Below the pieces are notes generated by a model that did not search any database, was not told the DNA's origin, and saw only the letters and a list, made by a program, of their open reading frames with translations. A DNA stretch of 64,000 nucleotides from Durusdinium trenchii (Eukaryota > Sar > Dinophyceae > Suessiales > Symbiodiniaceae): contig CAXAMN010015446.1 of NCBI GenBank assembly GCA_963970005.1, positions 1,026,537 to 1,090,536 of the forward strand, written 5' to 3'. Positions 44,430 to 55,403 of the stretch are shown here, one piece after another. The translations under genes were made by a program, and so were the position numbers. Position 1 is the stretch's first letter. Every line of letters begins with the position of its first letter.

Positions 44430-45980
44430 GGCATCTTGAGGCATGCAATCCAAGCTTGCCAAGCATCGGTGCAGTCATGTTGGCAAAGCCACATTGACCT
44501 GATGGATTTTTGCGTCGCTGATGCCAAAAGGAACTATACAGCCGTGCCGGTGAGTTTTCACAAGTGTTTTTAACCATGCCAATGCTTGCAGCTTTCATTT
44601 GCGCAAGAAGACGGCCGCATATAATTTATAAATGATGTGTTTCTTCCAGTTGATGCTGGTTCAGGTCAAGGGGTTGGACATCTTGTGAGAAGCTGCTCGA
44701 AACAGGTTCTGATTCTTTCCCGTGTAGCCCATCGAATCGTGTTTGAGTCACCGTGGACGCGTTTGGAGCTTGGAAAAGGAATCCTGGTCCACTTTGCATT
44801 GGCATAATTTGCGTGCCGTTCCCATCGGTGTGGATATCTCTACAGCACATGGCCCATCATCAGCCCAGCAAACTGATGTTGCCATCATAGGCCCTTTCCA
44901 AAATGACCGGTGGGAGCAAAACGTATCATTCCAACACGAATGACATTGCACATGTTTGCACTGTTCTCCTATGCAGTGGTATGCATTTGCAATTTTGCGG
45001 ACCGTTTGGCCGTATCCAGCTGTGGTAACGAAGTTTGGCGCCAACGGGCGCAGAGTTCGAAGCTGAGCCTTCCGGCAACAACCTGCGGAGGATTCATTCT
45101 TTAGCATGTCGAGGGTAGACTTTTGAATCATGTAGGTGCAGTTGGTTTATTGTTGGTGTACGTAATTATGCTACGGTAAGGTTTCTGTGTCGGAGTCGGA
45201 GTGTTTGGTATTCTGCTTGGAGCGCTGGTAACACCTTCAGTTTTCACTGCAGCATTGCTGCACTGAGGCCTTGAGCTGATTGATTTCTGTGCCCTGACCC
45301 ACGCTCGACATGAGATCTCGATCTGGCATTGCTTTGAATTTGATCGGCGGTCTGATGTCGCTAGCAGCCTGCATTTTGGCCCTATTTGATTCATAGAAGT
45401 GGACGGCCAAAGAGCCGAGAATGCAAACTAGGACAACAACTTAATGCAACATGACAGTCAGTCAAGGCTTCAGTTTTTGGTGTTTGTTGCTGTAGAGAGG
45501 GTAGAGTAGGATGTGAGATTCTGCAGCCATGCTTGGCTTGGTATCATCGATAGTTCCCTTGCAGCAACCTGGCCACTTTGGAAGCCTCTCAGTGCTTTTA
45601 GGAAGTTGTGCTCAGACAATTAGCAACCGATGACCATAGCCAAACTGGGTTCGTTTAAAGAGTCAGTTCTTTGATCTGAGGCGGTTTGAAGAGTGCTGTG
45701 GCAGACGCCCAAAGGAAGCACCTGTAAAGGCCAGACATGCTTGCACCAGCGAAGCATGAGGATTGCTCATGCCAATTGGATAGGTGAAGTGTGCCTTCTG
45801 CAAGCGCTGCTTTAAAACGGATGCTGACCTGCAAGCGCATGTACAGAACAAGCATATGGAGGACACATGCTCGTTCAAAAACTTTGCTGTTCTGTAGGGT
45901 TGGTGCACTGACTCGAGAATGCCAACAGGAGCCATCTGCAGTGCGGGCACTAAATGCTGAGCTGGGCACAAGGCCACTTT
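44430..45980. other. Intergenic stretch with weak exon-like pieces
   Basis: A possible exon end with donor GTGAGT lies at 44549 (DFCVADAKRNYTAVP before it). A reading RIVFESPWTRLELGKGILVH occurs at about 44725-44785. I cannot link these into a gene or name a family. The rest is unassigned. Confidence 0.3.
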
Positions 45981-45987
45981 TTTCTTG

Positions 45988-48380
45988 CCGAGCCGGGGTC
46001 CTTCCTCATTTACTCGTGCGAATGTTAGGCTGACAATAGTGGAAGAAGATGATTGGTTGGCAGTTGTTTTGCTCTCAGAGTTGAACCTCTTTGGCTGGCC
46101 GAGAGATCATCGAGAAATGTTCAGCTTTTCATTGAGTACTCAGGTAGTCAAGCCTCAGGGCTGCCCCACCTTTGGGAAAGGCGTGCGGGACCATGATCAG
46201 TCAATCCTTAGAAGTAAGGCAGATGGGCACTGGATTGTGGGTGTGAGGCAGCTTTGCCAAGTCCTGGTTGCTCCGGCAGCTTTCACCAAGCACTGCCACG
46301 GATGCCCTGGGCAAGGCCACCCATTTTGTAATGATTGCTTTAAGATACTTTATGCAATCGCATCCAAAAGAATTTTGTGCCCACTGTGCATGATCAGTGT
46401 GGGACATACAGTAGCACGTGGACAGGCACGCCCGGTGCATCGTTTGGATGCCGCCACCGGTGGCTTGTTGGTTTTGGCCAAGACCAAGACCTCACTGCGT
46501 GCTCTCACAGAGGCATTCGCAAAGGCCACGGTTTTGCAATCTCTTCTGGACAAATTGTAGTTTCTTGATTCTGGAACAACGTAGTTTACACGCTGTGCTA
46601 TCGAGGCTATCGTGTCAATAGGAACTGTAAATTACTGCAAGAGTTCATCACTTCTTACCCCCTCAGGGTCTCGTGAAGAAAAGATATCGGGCCTTGGTGA
46701 GGGGCAACTACAATCTGGGATGCAAGGGGCAGTGCGATGAGCCGCTGCCACCAGGCATTCATATGGTCCATAGAGATTTGTGAGGTTGGCAGACTCAGAA
46801 CATGCTATCAGTATTTATTATGGACTGAGTAGGGCATACGGTGTGTAATCCATTGTAATACTAAATTGTCCATGACCTCCGTGCCAAATGAAGCTGCCGT
46901 CGCATTGTCGGTCTAATTTATCGACAATGTTGATTGAAACAAATGGTTTGTTTGGCCGCTTGCCTGACTTGGCCCACTGCTGTGAAAGAGATAGCGACGC
47001 TAATAAACCAGAATGTACTCTGAGGTATGGGAAGGCATGCGTTACTCAGTTCGAAGCCGTTGAGGACCCTGTGCACACAGAAGATGGGATTGAGCATCGG
47101 CGACATGTTGGATCCATTTCAGACTAGTTGACTAGGGGCTCCTGGCCTTACTACTAGGAGCAAGCACGCTACTAGGGGTTCCTGGCCTTACTGCTAGGAG
47201 CAAGGACGCTACTAGGGGCTCCCGGGCTCCTGGCATCGCTATTAGGAGCAAGGACGCTACTAATTAGGGGCTCCTGGCCTTAATTGATTCGATTCAGTGT
47301 CCAAATTGGAAGAATGTGCCATCGACCCTTGCACTTGTGGTGGGTAGCCTTGATAGATTTGAATGGCTAATTTGGCCTAGGTAAGCACCCTGGATCTATG
47401 GCCACATTCGGGTCGCCGACACCAGCTCCGCCGACATATGGCAATGCTGGGCAGTCCTATTCTAGGTCCTTGGGTTTTGTATGCTTTGAATCTTTATGCC
47501 GTGGATCTGGAACGGCAGTGGTCAATGTTCTTAACTTGTAGGTGATCGTCGATATGGGGGCAGGCGCTGCGGAAGTGCAGCCGAGGCCGCCGAGGCCAGT
47601 GCCATTTTGCATCGCAAACATTCGCAACATGTATTGCAAGCAAAGGCCTAGCAGCAAGAACGCTACTATAGGGGCTCCTGGCATCGCTACTAGGAGCAAG
47701 AAGCTACTAGGGGCTCCTGGCATCGCAACTAGGAGCAAGGAAGCTACTAGGGGCTCCTGGCCTTCCTACTAGGAGCAAGAAGCTACTAGGGGCTCCTGGC
47801 ATCGCTACTAGGNNNNNNNNNNACTAGGGGCTCCTGGCCTTACTACTAGGAGCAAGAAGCTACTAGGGGTCCTGGCATCGCTACTAGGAGCAAGGAAGCT
47901 ACTAGGGGCTCCTGGCCGTACCACTAGGAGCAAGAAGCTACTAGTAGCTCCTTGACATGCTTTCGTTCTCTTTTATAGGAGTGGGTACCCCCTATAGGAG
48001 TGGGTACCCCCCAACACCCCTGGGCCCTTTCACCGCCCACTCCGCTTAACCCGGTTCTGAGGAGATATCGACAAGTGGCCAATGGCCTGAGAATGAAGAG
48101 GATGCAGATGAAGAATCTTTGGCCAAAAGCCAGCTGATATGCTTAATGGGAGTGGGGCTGCCTGTGTTAGATAGCCAATTCGCACTTGGCAAAGGAGCCT
48201 GAGCTTGGTGGCATGCCTTTGTATCTATGGGCGCTGCAAATCGCCTTTCCACATCCAGACGCGGATGGGAATAATTCTGCCCTCAAGGACACACATTTCG
48301 ATTCAAGACGGTTTGAACACTGGGCGGTGATGGACATGGATGCAGTCTCAAGCTTCTTGCTAGGGCCACGTAGCTGCTGA
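45988..48380 (+). CDS. RluA-type pseudouridine synthase, multi-exon, possibly damaged at the 3' end
   Basis: The exons are inferred from family motifs. 45988-46061 ends TIVEEDDWLAV. About 46143-46180 reads VVKPQGCPTFGK. About 46425-46530 has the catalytic block RPVHRLDAATGGLLVLAKT with its Asp. 46667-46786 reads LVKKRYRALVRG. 47381-47460 reads STLDLWPHSGRRHQLRRHMA. About 48165-48380 has GGMPLYLWALQIAFPHPD. The order and spacing match RluA/RluD-like enzymes, which isomerise uridine to pseudouridine in rRNA or tRNA. Borders follow AG|G rules. Between PVLDSQFALGKGA and ELGGMPLYLWAL the frame shifts by one base near 48190, so the last exon is broken or another small intron is missed. The N-terminus was not found. 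Confidence 0.7.
47125..47945. repeat. CTACTAGGGGCTCCTGGC minisatellite with an assembly gap
   Basis: Units of about 38-40 bases (GCTACTAGGGGCTCCTGGCA, then TCGCTACTAGGAGCAAGGA) form two blocks, 47125-47285 and 47655-47945, inside introns of the RluA-like gene. GGGGCTCC and GGAGC make each unit partly self-complementary. The second block is broken by ten N (47813-47822), so its true length is unknown. Confidence 0.85.
47813..47822. other. Assembly gap (10 N)
   Basis: Ten undetermined bases inside the minisatellite. This is probably a nominal gap where the assembler could not resolve the repeat number. Confidence 0.98.
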
Positions 48381-49360
48381 GATTCCAGAGCCCACGATGT
48401 TCCTGGGATTCTTTAGCAGTTTTCTTCATTTCCGGTGTATGATGGTGTTTGTCATGTCCGTTTCCACCAAGCTGAATCTTTTGTTCAAATCCTGACCAAC
48501 CATGCGAAGGTTTGAAGATTTTCGGGCGAAGCTGAAATGGACTATTCCAGAAGCATCGGATGAAACAAAAGCGGTTGATGAAGCTTATGGCTGGATGCAT
48601 CAATCTCCAATGAACATTGGTGATCATGCTGAATCATGCTCCTCAAAGCTTTCCTCCGCACAGGTACCGGCGGTGGCTTTAATGCACTGTGGGTATGCAG
48701 TGCTTTATCTCCATTTTTTTCTGACACAGGCAGGCCCTGTGTATTTATTTTGGACACATGACGGAACTTGTGACGGATCAGCAGCGCCTTCTGCAGTTAT
48801 ATAAGTTGGCATCAGTTGGCTCAAGAACAGCAAGGTGTTTTAAGCATGGTGGCTCAGAGCAGTGTTGGGCGGGTGTGGTTCAGAGGTTTAAAGTCGCAGT
48901 AGACATCAAGCATCGCTTGAGGTTGAGAAGATTGTTGTTTTCGCACAGAATTACCTATACTATATATTTTATATACTTACTGTACGGTAAATATCACATT
49001 ATATAGTATATAAATGCAAAGTTCAGTTCAGATGTTAGTTGACTGCACGCGTGCGCGCTTTACGCACAACCCTGCTGTTTCACTTGATCCATACTGGAGC
49101 TATGTTGGTGGTTTGATCTTGCCATTTGCACCAGCTGCTTGCAGGGGGCCCAGAAACCATGTGAGTGGGAAAAAAACGCAAGATGTGCATATGTAGTGGG
49201 CGATCCCAGGGGTCAGAATTAGCTGCACCGCCGCAACTATTTCTGTTGGCTAACTGAGTTTGAAAGTGATGCATTTAGCTTGGAAAGGACATTCCGAACG
49301 ACATCTAAACGACATACTCAGTCTATATAGATATAGAATGAGATAGACATTCCATATACT
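48381..49360. other. Stretch after the RluA-like gene, unassigned
   Basis: An open frame at 48502-48620 (FEDFRAKLKWTIPEASDE) could be a last exon of the preceding gene but shows no motif. An AT-rich run lies near 48955-49010. Nothing else is recognised. Confidence 0.3.
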
Positions 49361-49370
49361 GTATATGTTA

Positions 49371-49749
49371 TTATGAAAGCCAGCCGATAGGCTAGGCTGG
49401 AGTTGTCGATGGGCGAACGAAGTGAGTATTAGGGGGTGTTGGGGGTCGAATCTGCTAGGGCGAGCCCAGCCCCCAGGCTGGACCATCACATGATCATCAA
49501 CCACTCTTAGCAGCACGCCAAGATTATGAGTCCATCTACAAGACACGAGGGCAAGTGCCCCTCGATTACTTAGGGTCCCCATTTCTCTCTTCAAAGCGCC
49601 CCGGGAATCAAAAGAAAAAGGGCAGGCCCACCTGTGACTGAGAGACTTCCCACCTCTTCCCCATGCCTCACAACGCTTCCAGTGCGTGTTACATATGACC
49701 ATACCGATGTCTTCTTCAGAGGCTTGCTTTCGTCCCCTCCCTTCTCAGG
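49371..49749. mobile_element. Element T2: 379-bp copy with 7-bp TSD
   Basis: It starts TTATGAAAGCCAGCCGATAGG and ends CGTCCCCTCCCTTCTCAGG. TATGTTA is present on both sides (49364-49370 and 49750-49756), which fits a target-site duplication. An inverted-repeat relic (GAAAGCCAGC against GCTTGCTTTC) lies just inside the ends. A donor-like GAA|GTGAGTATT lies 60 bases in, and the 3' end is acceptor-like. Confidence 0.7.
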
Positions 49750-49756
49750 TATGTTA

Positions 49757-50370
49757 CATATGTGTATCCATGATGGTATTTGTATTTTTTCACTTTTCTT
49801 GTGGGTGACTTGAACATTTTTGAACGACATCCGAAACGACATCTGAACGACGTCAGTACTTACAGTGACTAGTTGACCAGATGGTTCTGTTCATCATGTA
49901 ACAAGCAGCATAGTTAGCACAGATCCTAGCACAGCGTCAAGTGCATATAACATCATATAACAGGATGTTGCGATTTTGTTTGATTCATGTGAGAGATTCT
50001 TGGCCGGCTTCACGTCGAAGTAGTTTCAAGGTTCATGGCTTGCGGCCGCCATGAGCGTGGTGAGCTGCAAAGAGTGTTCCAAGTGACATGAACCAGTGGC
50101 AGCGTTCTGTTGTTTACTTCTTTGAGGCTTCAGAGGAATCCGTGAGCTCTCAGCTTTGGCCAGGTCCCTGGGGAAGCGTGTTCCATTCCATGTTCATTGT
50201 GCTTCTCAGTCAAGAAGGCTTTGAGCTGCCTGGGTGGATGCTGGAATCTTCAGTTCCGGTGCTTCTCCCCGGTTTCGCTCAGGAGAAATTCAGCACCTTA
50301 TATAGGTTGAAATATTTTCCCGTGTAGCCGCGTAGAAGATTGAATCTCGCGTGTGCAGGATCTCGCGTCA
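49757..50370. other. Intergenic stretch
   Basis: GAAACGACATCTGAACGACG at about 49830-49850 resembles GAACGACATCTAAACGACAT before element T2 (about 49288). No gene is recognised. Confidence 0.35.
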
Positions 50371-50376
50371 AGATTT

Positions 50377-50742
50377 TCATTCGAGGCATGTTGGCCAATG
50401 GACGGCCAAGCGGAAGAGCTTTGAAGCTTTCTTAGCCAGCTGGGGCCTCAAAAAGGTCACAGCCCTCATAGCCTGGCACAGTACCTGAGAAGGATCAGAG
50501 TTGAGAAATGATTGCAGAGCAAAGGCCTTGAACATCCACGGGTTCGTGCGATGCTCGGAATTTGTTGCAGCTGGATTCCCTTCTCTCCCGAGAAGTGATG
50601 CAATAAGTTGGTTTGCGGCAACTTTGTTGTTGGCCAATTCAAGCTCGCACACAGTTGTTGACATGGCACCATGGAAATCTGCGCTTGAGCAAGGGCTGTT
50701 TTGACAATGAATCTTGCATAGATTCCCAAGATTTTGCTGCAA
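50377..50742 (-). CDS. Possible minus-strand exon, unknown protein
   Basis: A 121-codon frame with natural-looking composition (STTVCELELANNKVAANQ, then LIASLLGREGNPAATNSEHR, then AVTFLRPQLAKKASKLFRLA). No domain is recognised and no clear start is visible. The plus strand over the same bases is also partly open. A second minus-strand stretch of similar quality lies at about 50975-51110 (LLHDEFQVTNHGKLELLECL). Confidence 0.35.
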   Translation of the reverse strand: MQQNLGNLCKIHCQNSPCSSADFHGAMSTTVCELELANNKVAANQLIASLLGREGNPAATNSEHRTNPWMFKAFALQSFLNSDPSQVLCQAMRAVTFLRPQLAKKASKLFRLAVHWPTCLE

Positions 50743-51173
50743 ACAAGGAACACCGCACGTTCAGTCAACCTTTTTCCACACAGCCGCATGGGGTCAACAA
50801 TTTAGATTGCCAGACTTTTCTAATGAGGCCAAGGTCAGTGCCAGATTCAGATCACACCAGATCCATCACAGCCTTTGGTGTCGCCATGGGGCTGCATTGA
50901 AAATGGCCTATCTGAACGTGCAAATCAGAGGATGATGCCACTCGAAGCGTGCCTTAGCACATGACTGATGATGCGGACCGGTGCGACGATCTAGACACTC
51001 CAGAAGCTCCAGCTTCCCGTGATTTGTTACTTGGAATTCGTCGTGAAGGAGACCCAGGATACGACTCTTGTCATCACAGGTCATAACAACATCAGGCTCA
51101 CGACTCACAACATGACCCATAGATCTTCAAAAGCACGGTAATGGTTCCATGTTTCATTTTTTTGGCACCTTAG

Positions 51174-51273
51174 GATGATGCCTGGCATCGTCGCTTCAGC
51201 AAGCTGCGAATGGCTGCCATTGACCTTTGGTCGCTGATGGTTGTCGCTGATTGTTGCGAGGTGCTGCCAGAGC
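51174..51273 (+). CDS. Possible exon of an unknown plus-strand gene
   Basis: It is bounded by TTAG|GATGATG and GAGCT|GTGAGT and encodes DDAWHRRFSKLRMAAIDLWS plus LMVVADCCEVLPE. The splice signals are good; the family is unknown. A further exon-like piece is at about 52291-52385 (TAEDLLEQVRLRAPPWEERD, donor ATGAG|GTGGG). They may belong to the gene whose exon is split by LINE-B, but phases do not join directly. Confidence 0.4.
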
Positions 51274-52519
51274 TGTGAGTTTGTGTGTTCCGTGATGTTC
51301 CGTGTGGCGACGCCTTTCTGTCCGAGGAATCCTACTTGGCTCAGTCAGACTCCTGGCACTATATCCCCAGCTTGAAGCGTTACCGGGAGGTGCCCAAGCT
51401 TCAACGAATGCCGGTAGCTAAGGCAGGGAAGAGAGGTAACGAGTTAATTATAGAAGAAGTGAATTCAGAACACGAGGCACCGAGTACGTATCAGTTTTGT
51501 AGATCAAAAGATTCAGGTCAAGGAAGCATGAGGAAAACTATAGGAAGCATTAGGAAGTTACATTATTTATCAACGTTTTTTCTTGTTGATTTTCTCTTGG
51601 GTGATTTTAGGGATCCTAGAATCCTAAAATGTCCTACAGAGAAAACTTAAGCCTTGAAGCAATAATAAAACCTTCCTCGCAGTTCCTTCACGCAGGCCTT
51701 CGCACAACAATTGGCTCGAATGATGTGCGCCGTTGAGAGGCCGGTCATTTGCATTGAGAGGCAGGGGGCACGAACGGGTGTGAACGGGTACCATCCATGT
51801 GGAGCAGTCCAGCGTGGCGCTTCATGTCGGCAGGCCTTACCTGGAGGGTTTCATCGCAGGATTTCATGACGCTGCAATTTCATCAAACTTTGTCTTATTG
51901 GTGGTCAATGGGGGTGATGCACCACTGACGAGCGACTTGCAAGATCAGCCCTTGGGCCAAAGTCATTGTATTCCCAGCACTCCTTATTTCCCCCTTTGCC
52001 CTTCAGTGATCTTGGGGCGATCTAAGGATACTGCGCCTGCCAGGGCTGCAAGGATGCTTCGCCAACAACCTACATACTACCAGGACCACATCTGCAATTT
52101 TTCATCAGTCCCTGCTGAGTGCTGGATCTAACAATGCCTCGCACTCTGCAGGCATGCGAAGCTCTTCCATCCATTGCCACTAGGTCACTAGGCAGCGTTT
52201 GCTTGACATTTGCATGGCTGCAAATGGCTTCCACGATTTCCATCATACTAATTGTGTCGGAAAGCAAACGTGGTGTCCAATAGAGTGTTGTGAGGCTTGA
52301 CTGCGGAAGATTTGCTGGAGCAGGTGAGGCTGAGAGCACCTCCGTGGGAGGAGCGCGACCAACGTTTGCTGGTGACACCCATGAGGTGGGATTTAGCCGG
52401 GCTTTCTACACCATGTGCATACAAATGCATGTTGCTGTATGATTTACTTACACCTTGTCAATCTCTTCCTCGCCGTCTCTCTCTCTCTCTCTCTCTCTTT
52501 GTTCATTGTTTATAGTGAA

Positions 52520-53050
52520 GTTTCTACAGATAGAATATGGACTAATTACAAAAAGCTAATTATATAGTCTATATTCTATCTCCTGGATCGACATTTTGCC
52601 CGGGGGAACAGATAGAATATAAATTTATGGAAATCATAGCTTTTATCATGATTTTTAGACTTAGCCAAACAACGATGACAATCAAAGCTCAAGCATGTGC
52701 ATGCACAATGTGCATCCAGCAGGTTTAAGTAATGATTGTCAAGCAGGTTTTGCACATAGAATTTGGATTCAATCAAAGATAAACTATATGTATTCTTGAT
52801 TTTGGAGACATCATCATTTTTATGATTAATGTTGAAAATATCTAAACAACGGTGACAATCAAAGCTCGAGCATGTGCATGCACAATGTGCATCCACAGGT
52901 TTAAGTAATGATTTTCAAGCAGGTGCTGCACATAGAATATGTGATGACACAGTTGTGTTGATATACCAGTGCTTTAGCTTCGCGTGGCAATGGCGGGGAC
53001 CAACATTTTTGTATATATATATAATAATGCTATACATTCTATCTGCAACA
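52520..53050. repeat. Cluster of AGATAGAATAT inverted motifs and a 100-bp direct repeat
   Basis: AGATAGAATATGGACT (52529) and its near-perfect inverse AGTCTATATTCTATCT (to 52580) make a hairpin. Further copies of the motif lie at 52609, 52756, 52933 and 53036. Two direct copies of about 100 bases (around CAATCAAAGCTCRAGCATGT) lie at 52660-52762 and 52837-52940. Confidence 0.7.
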
Positions 53051-53056
53051 TTGCAG

Positions 53057-53272
53057 GTGATCTAGCAGTTTGCGATGCATCCAAGAAATTGGAGAAGGAC
53101 AACATCCTAGATTATGATGATGAGCAGTTTTTTCAAGACATTCAACCAGAAGACCACGAATTCAATGATCCAATGATGAAGGCAGCTGGCAATCACTCCG
53201 ATGAAGATCTCGATCCGGCCCTTCATAGTGGTTGGTTGTTTGTGGACAGCGATAGCGATGATGGCGAGCCAT
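53057..53272 (+). pseudogene. Acidic coding exon, 5' half, interrupted by LINE-B
   Basis: It starts after ATTGCAG|GTG and encodes DLAVCDASKKLEKDNILDYD, an Asp/Glu-rich stretch (DDEQFFQDIQPEDHEFND) and SGWLFVDSDSDDGEP. It then runs into the target-site duplication ATGATGGCGAGCCAT (53258-53272). Beyond the second duplication copy at 56226 the same frame continues as LATIACEQSKVTRARV. The gene is unknown. As it stands the frame stops three bases into the insert. Confidence 0.6.
53258..53272. repeat. Target-site duplication of LINE-B, left copy (15 bp)
   Basis: ATGATGGCGAGCCAT, identical to 56226-56240. Confidence 0.85.
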
Positions 53273-53276
53273 AGCG

Positions 53277-54398
53277 ATGATAGCGTGTGGTTACCGTCAT
53301 CCGCACAACACTTTAGACCACGCGAACTCCTTTCTCACGGAAATCTTCCAAGCGCAGCGAGGCCATTGGCTCTTCGCCTGTGACTGGAACGCAAATCCAG
53401 AGCAGGGCTCTTTCGCTTCAACGGTCCAAAACCTCGGAGGCATCCTGGTGGGATCTTCCGGACACCTCAGAAGTACAACGGATACAGATTCTGCTTGGTG
53501 CTCGATGTCTCTTCAAGCTTCCAAGCTGGAGCACTTGACGCCGGTTTCAGACCACTTTGGTTCACTTATCGAACTTCATTTTTTACGAATGCCTCACAGC
53601 GCACCTACGTGGTGTTTCCACGACACTGCTCCTTTCAGAAGCTATGACGATCTACACAAAGCCCTTGTGTCGGATGAGGACTGGCACCAAAGTGCACTAT
53701 CGCAACAACGATGGTCTGAACTTGTCCAACAGGGAGACAGTGATACTGCATGGACGGCCTGGTCTCACGATGCGGAAAAATGCCTAGCACAAAAAGGTGT
53801 GCTGGATGGTAGGAGGGTCTTCCGGAACCGTGGTTCGGCTCCTTCACTTATTCCGGGGGAATCCAGCCGGGGTCCTGGTCAGAGCATTCATGAAAGACAA
53901 CTCCGTAGGACCATCCGTAGAATTTCTGAAATCCAACTCCTGAGGTTACGCAACCGCGATCCTCCCGCCAAATTGTTGCAACATGCTACCAGCGGTTGTA
54001 GGAATCTAGGAATCCACACTCCTTCCCAAGGTGGTTCTTGGGCGGTTGCTCTGCAGGATGCTAAAGACATGCTGAACGCCCATCTTCAGGACTCCCACCA
54101 CCTTTTCGTTTCCAAGTGGCGACAGAAGGTTGGTACCTTTGAAGGGGCGCGTAAGTGGCTTAAAAGGAAGGCTTCCCCACCCTGGTCCCTCACATCTTCT
54201 GATTTTGGCAACACCAGCGGACGAGGCCCCGGTGCCGAGCTTCTTAGGAATGTCTGGGAACCCATCTTTTCGGGCCCTCAAGGGTATGTTCCGAACCACC
54301 AAGGTTACTTCGACAGATATCGTAATTACATCCCCCAAAACCCTCCGGCTGTCCTTCCCCCTTTAACCATTGATCTTAGGAAGCCACCAAAGGTATGA
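53277..54398 (+). pseudogene. LINE-B endonuclease remnant and linker
   Basis: An open frame of 373 codons. It has the GHWLFACDWNANPEQ and TPVSDHFGSLIELHF blocks of the nuclease fold; the N-terminal half with the first metal-binding residues is lost by truncation. The nuclease would nick target DNA to prime reverse transcription. The remainder (RQLRRTIRRISEIQLLRLRN and WRQKVGTFEGARKWLKRKAS) is the basic linker before the RT. Confidence 0.75.
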
Positions 54399-55403
54399 AA
54401 CGCAAAAGTGCAGGCGCCGACAGATGGTGCGCACAGGCCCTGCTCCTTCTCCCGAACCCCGCATGGCAACGTCTTTTAGGCGTCCTCACTCTTGTGGAAA
54501 CTTCTCACCGCTGGCCATCTTCTTTGACCCACTGGCGTATTTGTTTCCTCCCCAAGCAGAATTCCGGGGAAGCCCCCACTGACGCTACTAAAGTAAGACC
54601 TATAGCGGTGGGACCTCTACTGTTTCGGGACTTGACGCGGAAGCCCTTCTAGTGGCCCTGGGCAATGAGACCGCTCCTGAAACCCACCCTTATGGAGTTT
54701 CCCTCGATTTTAAAAAAGCCTTTGACAGCGTCGATTGGACGCTCTCTTCCGAATTACTTCACTCTCTAGGCCTGCCAAACCACGTCTTGAAACCTCTGTC
54801 GGACATGTGGAACCGCCAGACTCGTTGGTGCACCTTCGGTAGAGCCGTGGCTGCTTCTCCCATCCAGGGAGTTCAAGCGATCCTTCAAGGGGACCCTTTC
54901 GGACCGTTAGCCATGGCGGTTTTATTGGCACCTGTGATCCGGCGCATCCAAGTAAGTCACCCGGCTACGTTCCAGGCACCTTGAACGCTTTTACAGCTTA
55001 CTTGGAGGAATGGCGATGCTTTGAGCAGTGTACACGAATGACTACAAACACGGACAAAACCCAATATTGGGCTCGAACGGCTCAAGCTGACGCGGACATG
55101 CGTGCTGGGAGCTTTGCCCCGTCCTCTTCGATCCACATCTTAGGAGCAACGCTGGGTCCACATCCTCGCCCAATCTCTCCGGCAGAAACCAAGAGGAACG
55201 AAGCAGTCTCCCAAATGGCTCAAGCCATAGGCGGATTGCCTACTACCATGAAAGTCAAGTCGCGTTTGGTCGTGTCTTTGTGCTGCAGCAAGGCAGTGTG
55301 GGGGCGTATCCTGAACGGCACCTTGCCTCGGGCAAGTGAGTGCCGACACCTCGCCAGACTTTACAGCTCCGCGGCAAGATCTCATAAGATCTCCTCAATA
55401 TAA
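54395..55403 (+). pseudogene. LINE-B reverse transcriptase remnant
   Basis: Three frames in turn: fingers (54395-54640), palm motifs A and B (54652-54984) and thumb (54981-55403; NTDKTQYWART, then LPTTMKVKSRLVVSLCCSKA). The palm lacks the motif C box with the catalytic Asp pair. The frame breaks and the missing motif mean no active polymerase. Confidence 0.75.

Noticed and set aside
44725..44785. Possible link of RIVFESPWTRLELGKGILVH to a D-aminoacyl-tRNA deacylase
   Set aside because: The likeness is limited to a few residues and the conserved motifs of that enzyme are not found nearby.
48822..48834. TTGGCTCAAG, the last ten bases of the spliced leader
   Set aside because: A ten-base match without the rest of the leader is expected by chance in 64 kb and nothing nearby looks like a retro-inserted mRNA.
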